Source: Patiria miniata (Eukaryota > Echinodermata > Asteroidea > Valvatida > Asterinidae). Taken from it: DNA of 64,000 nt. Below the pieces are notes generated by a model. It had not been told where the DNA came from and did no database searches. It worked only from the letters and a program-made list of their open reading frames with translations. Positions 1 to 12,300 of the stretch are shown here, piece by piece. Every line of letters starts with the position of its first letter. Position 1 is the first letter of the stretch. The stretch lies in contig NW_024037074.1 in assembly GCF_015706575.1 (NCBI RefSeq), positions 31,857,334 to 31,921,333 of the forward strand, written 5' to 3'. Position numbers and translations under genes: made by a program.

Positions 1-361
1 CCGAGCCCCGGGACCGGAACCCGCGGAGCTGCAGGGACTTCTTGCGGGCCTTCTTGAGCTCCTGCCGCTCCTGTCGCTGCTCCAGCCGGACTTTGTCAGC
101 CAGCGTGGGCTGGACGTCGGCCTGCACGGCCCGTTTACCCATCAGCGGCAGCAGCAGGATGGTTACAACCAGGATGAGTGAGAAATAGAAGGCCGGGAGA
201 CGGAACATCATGACAGGCACGCCCACGTAGGTGAAGATGGTTTGGAAGGCTGAATAGACAGGCTCGCTGTAGAACAGGAAGATGAAGATCAAATACATGA
301 TGACACTTGCCCAGATGACAATGTGAGTGATGATGTTCCAGTAGGCTGTATCCAGTGCAAT
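1..361 (-). CDS. ATP8B: Flippase exon 26 (M9-M10 and tail), cut by window edge
   Basis: Residues about 1007-1126, still open at position 1. [20 protein letters not shown] begins M9; M10 follows ([18 protein letters not shown]); then a basic cytosolic tail with [20 protein letters not shown] and RGFRSRGS. In ATP8B2 an RRSGYAFSH-like motif comes next, which would lie outside the window. Confidence 0.96.
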   Translation of the reverse strand, partial: MALDTAYWNIITHIVIWASVIMYLIFIFLFYSEPVYSAFQTIFTYVGVPVMMFRLPAFYFSLILVVTILLLPLMGKRAVQADVQPTLADKVRLEQRQERQELKKARKKSLQLRGFRSRGS

Positions 362-3300
362 CTATGGAAAGAAACAAGGCTAAAATTAGTGTCGCACATT
401 GGACATACTTCAACCGCCTATCCTATCTACTCATTTATTTGTAACGTAACTTCACTCACAGTGTTCTCTTTATATAACCATCAAATTGATTGGCTATTTC
501 ATTTTAAGCCTCCGATGCAAAAATACATTCTGTGCAAAGTTGTCATTCAGTCAAAATCAATGAAGTAACTGTTTTCAACAGTTAAGAGCTCCCAGCCCAC
601 ATAAAGCAGGATTGACTGACTGTGACTGTTTATGTAGCTTGATACAGCTATGCTTTACCCTAACAGTCCTGAATCCTCCAATTTCAATATGATTTTGCAC
701 ACCCCCTCGGGAGTTAGGGTTAATAAGCCGGCTGTGCCTACCAATTGACTGAATTAGACTAGTCACAGTGCTTGCTTGAAGTATGATCTGATTGTTGGTG
801 ACTAGCCTGCGTAAAAGGCATCGCAGGGGATGAGGACTGATTTTTTTACTGTTTGTGACTGTTCAGACATAAGGAGGGTTGATGGAGTAATTTACTTTTT
901 GCCGTTTCACCCAGGCATGCAGCTGAAAAGCACCAACAACAAAAAAGACGAAATTCCAAGACTTCAGAAGACTTTGCACAGAGTTTTGTTTTCAATTTTT
1001 AATGGCAGACATTGGAATTGGAAAAAAAAAGAGAAAATCAGCTGATCGGAGGAAAAGTTGCACCCATGTTCACCCTGTGTTGTATGTAGGGCCTGCTGGT
1101 ACCCACCTTTAGGTTGACGACCACAACCACCATGGTCGCTATAATGCATCCCATCAATGACTGGGAATGGGCTGGCATGCCATCGGGGAACAGATCCCCA
1201 GCTAAGACACCTGATATAAAAAAGAGCCATTTGTAATAACTATCAATGATAAGGATTTGCATTTAAATTTATTTTTCTAATTGTACACATTATCATCATT
1301 TGTTATAACTTGGGGAGACAATGGACATGAGGGAGACATTGTTCATGTTTTTCCCCAACAGTGGTTGGCTGACCATCTTGAAAAATGATACAAACATTCC
1401 ACTTTTCTTGAAAATGAGAGCACACCAGGTACCATGATTTCACAGGATGAAATTGAGACTATTATTCACTTACATACAAGTATAAGCTATTTCATAATAA
1501 TGTGGTACTTGGTTTTTTTTTTTTTTTTGGAATTGTACACTGCCTTTAAAAGCTTCGTTTGTCCACTTTGGCTTATACCCTGACCTAGAACCATTTCTTG
1601 AATAATTTATGTTTGGACCAAATGAAAAAGACCCCAAACTTTGGCTGTGGCTTAGAAGTAGGATTCATGTTCCTGGAACAGAAAATGGCCATATATACTG
1701 ACTCACAATCTCCAAAGTCAGGGGCCTAAAATCATGCAGCTAGAGCTTGTAGCCAGAGTCTGAGTCACACCCCAGATTTGAATAAATGGCATACCTGGCC
1801 ACATACTGTGTTGAATCTCCAAAATAAGGGACCTATAAGTATGAAGCTGCAGCTTGAAGCCAGAGCCAGAGACACACCCAAGGTTTGAAAAAAGTGGTCT
1901 ACATACCATAGGTGATGAAGAACAGGACCAGCGAGGTAAGAACGCCTTGCAGTAGACTCTTAGAGAAGACCCAGTAGTTGAAGAACAGGCTCTTCTGGCC
2001 CGGCTTGTATAGCTCTGGGTACTCAATGCTCTTCTTGTCACTGACATCCTGAGAGCAAACGAGCAAAGATCATAAATAATAAATAATGGTAATACTGGAG
2101 TCTTGAATAGACGAGGCGCATGGCGCTCATGTTCTTGGGCAAGACATTTTACTACAATTGCCTCTCTCCGACCAGGAATATAAATGGGTAACTGTGAAGG
2201 TATAGAGACCAAATTGCGCTGATCTCGAGCTGCTGCAGAAAAATGGTCTCATTCATGATGAACAGGGATAATAATTGTAAAGCGCTTTGAAGCCTTTGGT
2301 ATAAAGCGCTATATAAGAAACACATTTTTATTAATAGTAAAAGTAAAAGCAATGCAGTTGAGGGATAGAGTAACAATGAAATCAAAGCACCCATACCTGG
2401 TCAAATATTCCAATAGCAATCACAGGCAACGAGGTGAAAAAAATGTTATACGCACTGATGTACCATTCATCATACAGTGTCTGCAATGAAATAGAAAATA
2501 ACACAGAAATGTCTTGTCAATTCTGTGATTCATAAGATGGATTGTTTTGCGTCGGGGTGATGTAAATCAAATTAGGTTTTGCCCTTCACCGACGTATAAA
2601 CACTGTACACTAAGTGTGTTACCGCCCGAGTGAAAGTTGGAAAAAATCACTTGGGTGGGACTCGAATAGGGTTCTGTCGAAAATGCACGTAAAAAGTGTG
2701 CCAGTGTGCACATATCAATGATTTTCTGCTTCTGAACGATACTAATTCAGGCAAAATAATTTCACAGGGTATTTGATACCAGTCCTATCTTCACTTTGAA
2801 CGAGGCTTTACTCTTTAAATCGGTAGGTTTTTTTTCCATTTTTTTTTTTAAAGTTCCTACCCGACTTTAAAGCTTTGAAGCGTTGTGTTGACTTACCATG
2901 GCAGAAAACCCACAGAAGAAGGCAAACCAGAAGTGGCCGACCGTCTGCGCAAAGTTCTTGTAGAAGAAGTAGGAGAGGAACTTGCACATGCGGTAGTAGG
3001 ACCAGCGACCGTGCACCAACAACAAACGCTCCAGGAACGTGCACAGACATTATTAAGGAATCACTCTTTAACAAGTTAACACATTACTTACTCCTGCAAA
3101 TGTTTCAGTTGTTGCGAATCCTAAGGCTTTCAGCGTGTAGAACGGACATATTAAAAAACACAGTGCATGTGAACTTTTGACCTTTACAGGCTTATGTGTT
3201 TATGAATGGGAAATTCTGGAAGGTCAAGAAATTCATCAGATAGGCCTATTCTAGAAACTTCTGTTCTAAAGAACTTTAAAATTCATTGCCAATTTTGTTA

Positions 3301-6300
3301 ATTTCTAGCGGATTTGTATAATTCTATAAATGCTGTTGAGGAGATATTTGAAGCAGGATTTGGCAGGACTTTAGAGCTAGATTTTGCTGTGAGATGGTAA
3401 GGACAGCTGTGGATCATGGTAGCCAAATGGACCAATCAACAGCTTAGTCCACAATTCTGATCGAAATGACGTCACGATTGCTAAAGTTGACTCTGATTGG
3501 CTGCCACACTGGCTCGCATAAATGTGCATCCTAGGATATATTAGACACTCATCAGAACACATATTTCTTTGCTTTCCTGATACTTTTTGATAAAACACTA
3601 ACAACTAGACAAACAGATAGATAAACCAACAGGCCTTTGTCGGCTTCTATTTCAAGAAAAGGATATCTGAACTGTGCAAAGCTGAAGTCGCTGGCTAGCA
3701 CGGCTTGCATCCCTTCCTGACCACTGATGCCAACTCCGATGTGGGCGGCTGGAAAGGAAAGAGACACAGCACAAAACCAAACTAAGTTTTTTTTAAGGGA
3801 TGGCAAACAAGATATGTACATCCTGAATCTATAAGCTTTACAATATGGGAACTTTTTCTACCACACTTTACTACAGGAAAGTGCCATTCAGCTTAAACAC
3901 ACGATTACCAAAAAATATTAGTTGGACAAATTTTTGAAAAGTAGAATACGAAAGATTGCACACAATTATACTATGGAATTGTGCTGTTTGTGTAATTTGT
4001 ACGTTGCTAATTTCGGGGTACGACATTTTGGTCTTCCTATTTTTGAAGGCTTTCACGACGTCAACAATCAAAGTTTCATTGTGACATTTGCCGTTACCCT
4101 ACCAATTCACTTTGCACTGAAATTTGCGTCAACCAGACTTCTGGGGAACAAACCCCAACTCCAGTCTTGGACCCTGCTTATTGGCTATAACATTTGCTTT
4201 TTTCACTAATCCATTCGGCACTGTTCTATCCGAAACCACCCTACCTGTTACTCCCTCTATCGCCCCAAAACAAACCAGCAATCTATAGCTTTATAGATTC
4301 CACCAGGGAATTATATACAATGTAATACAATGTAGTATAGATGCTATACAATGTAATACAATGTAGTACAGAGGTAAGGGGTTAATCAAACACTGGATTT
4401 TCATGGATGATTCCATTATTAAGTTGGCTTCAGTGACTCACTTTTGATCATACTGACGTCGTTTGCTCCGTCCCCTATGGATAAGGTCACCGCCTTCTTG
4501 TAGCGTTTGACTAGATCCACGACCTGGGCTTTCTGTAACGGGGTGACTCGGCAGCAGATGACTGTCTTGCAGTAGCAGGCTGCTGCCAGGAAGATCTGCT
4601 CCATCTCCTCATTGCCTAGTGCAAATGCCTGGAAACGAGTTCAAAGGACATTTGTAACTGTATCCTGCATTGTTTAAAGGTAAGGTAGATCATTTGTCAC
4701 TCGTGCAATTTTTTGGTTTTTGTTTGAAGCAACAAATGTGCTCAAAATTCAAAGACTTGTGCTTAACAACTAACCGGCTGAAGTTTTAGCTCTGTGAATG
4801 CTTTATATTCCACGACAACAATAACCTAGGATCTCGATTTCAATTCAAAAGTTGCCAAGTCATGTTTGAAATGCCCGTGAAATCAGCATTCGGGACACGT
4901 TCTCATTCAGCCGATTGCAGCTACGCGATGGCGTGAACAAACGAAAAACAGCAAACACGGGCGTGCATCATGTCAATGCTTGAGTGCACCCATTCACGGA
5001 ATCAAACCAACTACTAATGGAAATTTCCAAAAAGGTGTCACTTGGCTCATCTTTGGAAATGGCCTTTTATTGTTTTCTTCAAAATGCCAGCATGCCAGGA
5101 AAAATAATTTCACAATGTGTTTATTGCCATTACAATCTTTAAACCAAGTAAGCTTTTCAAAAATAGTTTTGTCAGCTACTTTTCGGATAGCTTCAAGTAC
5201 TCTACTTCTTTCAATATTAACCTAAGATGTTATACAGCTCAAGTTTGCTGGTAGGGTAAATTTTCTGGGCTCAATTAAGGCGCTGTTGACTGCTGAACAA
5301 TATATTGGGTGGGATCGGTGGATCTGCCCCATCGCTCGATCGCTCAGAAATGTGTTTGGGCAATTTGTTGTTCGATCGCGCTTCACTATCGGATGATCGC
5401 GCAGCCATTGGTCGATTGTCTTTTTCTTTCTACTTCATGGCTCTGCAGGATCATTTATATAAAAAGCAAAGTAAAGTCAGAGATTTCATACGGGAACGGC
5501 CGATTGTGCAATTGTATTTCTATATGCAACCGAGTGACAGTGCAAAACCACCAATCAGGCTGGAGATCTATATGCAAATCTGATTTTTCTCTGGTACTTT
5601 CTTCAGTTCAAATTAAAACATACTTGGGAGGGAAGACAGATTCCACCTCCTCCTGAATCCAAGAAATCCAAGGACTGATTGTAAGGTTTCGTTCAAGTAC
5701 ATTCACTTTTGGCTTAATCAGACAAAAACATTTTATTATTATGGTCATCAATATTACACGCTTCCATTTGTGAATGGTGCAAAGAGTGCCCTTTGCTGCA
5801 CATGGTCAATGGGAAACAAGATAATTTTTTGAAAATTCGAAAATTTTGCAGGAATCGTGTCTGATTTTTACAAAAACTTTTGCAAGATACCAGACTGAAA
5901 ATTAAAAAAGGGTCAATATATTTTTAATTTGTTTTTCCTTTTTTGCTTATTTAAAAAAGAAATCTATAACAAGAAATACTGTCATACGCTAAGCGCAAGT
6001 CAGCCGAGAACCTGTCACAAACAATACACATTGCACCGCATTTGCGCTGATAAGCCATTTTAGCTAAGCAAATGCTTTCAATGGTGCATTTGATGGGAAC
6101 ATACATACCAGGGCAGCGCCAGTGACAACCATAGCAAAGCTGTAGACATCGTTCAGCTCATCTTCATCTTTGCTCTTGTAGGAGATGTCGTCCCCGTCTC
6201 CTGCGGCTGCCCTCAACTCCTCCTTGTCCTTGATTCCCATCACGTCCCGAATCTTCTCTAGACAGTCCTTCACCTGAGGATTAATAAATAAAATAAAAGG

Positions 6301-9300
6301 TAATGCAGAACGTTTGCAAACATTAACCCTTTCATGCCCACATTGTTTGACTAGGCTCTCCCCAGGACCAAATTGTTTGCTCAGTCATGCGGAAATCACT
6401 AGAGCGTGAACAAAATGAGCACGAGTCAAAAACTTACTTTTTTCAACCCAGATTTTCATTGCCAAGGAGTGATTAAAATCATAAATGTTGTGTGTAAAGT
6501 TTGTTCCTTGAACCTTACTCTTTTATGTGATGTAAAAATGAAGTCCATACGTGCAAATATAAGAAAGGTATGCCTTTTTGTTCATCTGGTCCCAATTATC
6601 AAACTGCAAGCCATTTCACCACATGACCAAATGGCACTCCATACCTCAAATTGTGCGTGGATACTTCTGAAGCACTTTTCTCATTTTTTTGTATGGTAAC
6701 ACTATGAATAAACCACACCAATAGAAAGATCCGAAAACACTCTTTCAGCTGGTATATAGTTGATCTATGGGCGGCCAAACATATCAACATGCCGCCTTTT
6801 TGAAAAGTAGTGAATATATCTGTGTTGAGGGTGTTTTGTGTGTGGTTTCCTGGTCGACTAAAGTCGCCCATGGGAACCAGCAGGGGGCTACTTCTTGTCG
6901 ACAAAAGTGGCCCATGGTAAGGAAAGGGTTAAAAAACGCAACTGCCACATACTCTTGAAATGGCCTTCTTGATCGTAAGTAAATAACAGTATCAAGCATC
7001 CTGTGAAATTGTTGCCCCCTGGTTCAAAGAAAAGGGGAATTTCATATCAATACTAACGATGGTTTGAACAAACCATAACTGTGCATATTTTTTTTAATAC
7101 TACATCAATTAATTTAAAAGCCTCCTTTCGTTTGATCAGTCACAGACAGTCAAAAATTCAATCCTGTTCCCCTGCCATGCCTTTTACACAGGCTAGTCAC
7201 CAACAGTCACATTATATATCTTGTAGGCGCTGTGACTGCCAAATTCCATCAACAGCCAAAAGAAGGTAACTGGTATGCACAACTGGCTACAGTCAAAGCA
7301 TAGCTATATCAGGTTTCATAACAATCACAGCCAGTCAATCCTGCTTTATAAACGCAGGGGGAACTCAACTGTTGAGAGCAGTCACTTGATTTATTCTGCC
7401 TGCTGGGCTGGCCTTGTTGAAGTTGCCAGCCACAGAGGAGGGTTTATGGGAACATTCCAGCAGGTATGCTCAGTTACGCAGATAAATGTACATCAGGCCA
7501 AAACAAATATATAGTCGGTCTCTGGTCAGCGAGCGCGTCGTTTTTAATCATGCGCGTCAACCTCTTTTTTTTCAAAAATGTTCCGCGGTAGCTCCAACAG
7601 CGCCCTCTATTGCCGCACCTCCTCAAATGTTTTTACTAAAGAGCACCAAGGTATGGGAAATTGCAACAAGGCAAATGATCGAGGACACCAGGGCAAATTA
7701 TGGAGGACACCAATGTACATGAGGACACCAAAAAAGCAAAATAGTACCCCACCTTGTCTGTATAATCCAAGCTTGAAAAAAAAAAAAAAAAAAAAAAAAA
7801 AACGGCGTTGCCGCATCAATTCCAGAACTTTGGTCTGACCAGAGACCAAGTATTATTTTTTTGGGCCTAAACTGCACAATTGCCCTATCGCGGTAGAATC
7901 GCGTCAACGCAGCTTGTGAAATATTGTCCAATTACATGATAAACAAAATGGACGCAGAATGCACCAAATTCCGAGAAAAACAAACCATAGCGTACAAAAT
8001 TCCATAGGGATGTCTAAGAGGCGTGGCTTACTCGCAAACGTGATAGGTCAATTACCCGCAGACCAAAAGGCCACAACGCTCCAATTAGCACAAAAAATAC
8101 GCTTGAAGGCCGTCTCTTTTGTTTTCCGTTACCTGTTGTTCAGCCAAGTTTTGCTCCGATGCATCGATGGTGAACATCTCATTCATCTGATCTGTCAGCA
8201 GCTTACAGGAATAACCAATGTTGATGGCTGTCTCTAGCTTGTCTCCCGTCAGCACCCACAACTTGATGTTAGCCTGAAAAAAAAATTCCAGTTAAAATAC
8301 CTTGAAAAAAAACGTCTAAATAAGTTCAGGTTTCAAGAGAAACTTCAGAATATTTTTGTCTGGATATACAGCTTGATAGTGTGGCTACAACCTCGAACAA
8401 GTTTGACAAACGCATTTATTTTTTGGGCATGTTTTGATCATGTTTAGGATTTTCCATCGGACTGCTTCTCAGCAGGCCTCGGCCCGTCATGACATGGCTT
8501 ACTATATCTAGGTTTTTGGTACGTTCTAAATAGAAATTCCCCAATATTTTTGCATGGATATAGAGCTGGATAATGTGGCTACAAACTCCAACATATTTGA
8601 GCTCCCAAGATTAAGTTTAACTGGAGAAAATTGGACATGCACAATTATTTTATGACCCTTTTTTTATAGGATTTACAATTGGACTGTCTCTCAGTGGGCC
8701 TCGGCCCGAGATGACATGGCTTGCTATATCACTGTTTTCCGGTACTTTCTCGAGAGAAATTTCAGAATATTTTTGCATGGATAGAGAGCTGGATGGAGTT
8801 GCTACAAACTCCAACAAGTTTGAGCTCCGGGCACCAAATAGAACTGGAGAATATTTGTCATACACTATTTGTTTGGCCACGTTTTATACATGTTTAGGAT
8901 TTTACATCAGACTGCTTCTCAGCAGGCCTCAGCCCGCCATGACATGACTTGCTATATCTCGGTTTTTCGGAGAGAAATTTCCTATTATTTTTGCATGGAT
9001 AGCGCACTGGATAATGTGGCTACAATCTCCAACAAGTTTGAGCTCCGGGGACCAAATATAACTGGAGAAAATTGGACATTTCGAAGTATTTTTTGCTCGT
9101 GTTTTATTTGTGCGTAGGAATTTTCATTGGACTGCCTCTCAGCGGGCCTCTGTATGCCATGACAAGGCTTGCTATATCTCAGTTTTTCGGTCTTTTCTAG
9201 AGAGAAAAGATTCAAATGATTCAAATGATTCAAAAGATTCAAATGATTTAAATCAATGAATTCCATTGGCCTTTTCATGTACCTTGTGAAGGTTTTCAAT

Positions 9301-12300
9301 GGCAGTTGGTACTCCGTCTTGTAGTTTGTCTTCAATGGCCGTGGCGCCCAGCAAGCTCATGTTGGTCTCTATTTCCTCATACAGTTCATCCAACTTGGCT
9401 TCACGATCATCCAATGAGGTGCTGGAAAAGGCACAGTGGGAATATGCATGAGAAGCAGGTCCACCAATGAAGACACTGCATGCATACTCTATGAATATTC
9501 ACCAATTGGAGCCATCCAATGAGGTACAATATACTGCACTTACAATGTCATGATAATTTATTTAAATGCTCTGAGTCTTTCGAAAGTGGTCAGAAAGTGC
9601 CGTCTGCTGGACAAATCATGATTATTTGGACCTTAGTCCATTGACAAAATAGACAAATTGCTCTTGCTCAAAGGAATCTACATGAATTCCCAAAATGTGT
9701 CTAAATCCTCGTGGACATTGATTTTGTGAACTTTGAATTTGTCTCATACCAACATGCATTTCACATACTGAAAACAGCCTCTCTCTGTTGGGACGTGAAC
9801 CAACAACAATCCTATTGCAGGTCCACCACTGCAACTTATTCAATCCTCAGAATTGCAGGTCTGTTGCAACTGTGCATCTCGCACGCCTCAAACAGCCTTG
9901 AATGGTTGGATGCGAACCTGCAACCATCAGATTGCAAGTCCAGCAGTTCTACCCACGGAACAGTTTGTACTTTCATTTCATTTCATTTCATTTCATTTAT
10001 TAATTTCACAGGTAAAAATTCAAGTACAGACAATAAGAACACTAAAGAAAACAAAAACATGCACATACAGTTAGGAGAGAGAACAAGAAAAAAGAAAGAA
10101 AAAAGTAGCACCCCTGATGGATTTTAAAAAAGTAAACTAAATTACTATCGAGTTAATCTCCTGATGCCACAATTTAAGAAGAGACAATACAAAAGGACAT
10201 TACAAATGGACATTATTAAAACATGGCTTACAGTATAAGAATATAGAACTATACAAGCAGTTAAAACTTTAAAAGCACAAATGGGCATTAAAAAATACAA
10301 ATTCGGTAAAAGAGAGATTCGAGTGAATTATAATGCAAAAGGCACTATAAAATTGAGAAAAAAAAACAAGCAGCAAGGTATTTGAATGGGCAAGGCAACT
10401 AGAAAGTTAAACTGTTTTGGTCAAGGGGACCTCCTGGCCAGGGACTAATAAATGATTTCTGAGAGAATTTGTAAAGGAATTTGTACTTACGCGGCGGCAT
10501 GATGTTTCCTCTTCCATGCCTGGTAGTAATCTTCGTCGATGTCTTTCATGGCCAGGCAGAGAGTCCTCAGACCTTCCCCGGCAAAATCCTGCAAATGTTC
10601 CAGGGAATAAGAGGCAATGTTAGATACTATTGGCTTGATGGAAGAGCAAGTGGTTAAAGTTATGTGAACATTGTCTGGCAGCAGGACATGCATACTGAAT
10701 TGGAAACTACATGTACAGTGCTTATACTGTCAAACTAAACCCTGAAACTCAATACTGGGTTTTGCCCTTCGCCGACGTAGTTTTATAAACACTGTTTGGA
10801 TGTGGTACCCGCTACTAGATTCAAACCAGCTAGTTGACCCCAGCAAGCTCAGTGGTAGTGTGGTAAGACGTCCGCACTATATAAGCAGGAGGTTGTGGGT
10901 TCGAGTCCCACCTGAGTAGATTGTGAAATTTTTCACATAATCGCTCGGTACAACACTGACTGTATGTGTTTATAAAATACTTCAGCAAAAGGCAAAACCC
11001 AATATTGAGTTTACATCACCCCGACGCAAAAAATCCATCTTATGAATAAAACCTGAAATCTGAACAGGGGACAGAAATCATCATTACATGTATATCACGG
11101 TTTCAAATCAGTTAAATTCAAAGAGAAAACTCAAAAAATGTCCTGCTCACTTGCAGATGCTGGTTAGTGATGTCAATCAGCTGTTCGCTGCCTTCCCCAA
11201 GCCGAGCCATGATGACGTTGTCGGCACCCTTGCAGTAGAGTCGGATCTTGTGGCCCTGCCGCACCACCACCGACATGCGCTTGCGCACGTTGTTGAAGTC
11301 CAGAATGTGCAGCAGTTCGTACTTGTCTGCTTCGCCTTGCACCTCTACGGTGATGGTGGTTGGGGTCCTTGACTGTTAAACCAAAAGGAACACATTTTTT
11401 TAGGACAGGCTTTCAAAATGAGTCTGCAGAATGTCACTACAGAGTGGTCTCAAAAAAATTCACACTTTTCGGATGCAGATTTCTGAGAATGTGGGAGACA
11501 TGTTAAAATCGTTTTTAACATATTCCTAAACTACAGCATCTTTGTGGTATGTGGTAAAAACGGCGCTGAAAATAAAGCCTAAATTAAGAAATGGCGATGG
11601 TTTAAAAAAGATGTTCAAAAACCAGTTTGTCCACATGCATTTCCATGAGATATGGTCAACACAATAGCACTGGCAAGGCTATTTTGTATTGTTACATTGT
11701 TAAATTTGCATTTCTAACTGCAGTAGGCATAGCATGCATGCCTTACTATAAACCTCTTTATTAAACCCATAAGCACCTGTATTATATTGTATTACACATC
11801 GCGCAGTACGTGCCGCACGTGTGCCAATCTCCTTATAAGGAGATTTTTAGCACTATGCGTGCGAGGCACATACCATAGACATTGCAAGAGGTTTTTTTCA
11901 CAAAACATGAACAACAATTGTTGAAAACAAATTGTTGAAACTTTGCAATTTGTTTTACTTATTTGGACTTTTTGACGAAAACAGGTACTCATGAATAGGA
12001 CTAAATATGTGCTAAAGTCCCTAACCGGTTTTTAAACGTACTTGTCTAATACCGGCCAAGCATGTATTTATTCCCTTAAGTGAAGATCACCACTGCCAAT
12101 ATTAAAGTCAGTATTCTTGAAGAAAATTAATTACCTTAAAGACGAAGCCAAAGTTCCTTGCGGCAGATACGAGAGCAGCTTCATCGGGTGACTGGGCCTG
12201 GTACTCCAACTTGTCTAAACGGTTAGAAAAACAAAAGAGGTTGCGAAGAACAAAATACGTAAAGCATGTCATACACAACTCTATGGGATCAAAAAATAGG

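Noticed and set aside
3576..3666. Flippase exon 21 extending to PFLEIEAD
   Set aside because: The extension reads into the U12 donor ATATCCTTTT and loses homology. The AT-AC splice restores it.
8325..9260. CRISPR-like array
   Set aside because: Long diverged units with no short identical repeat and unique spacers; eukaryotic intron context.
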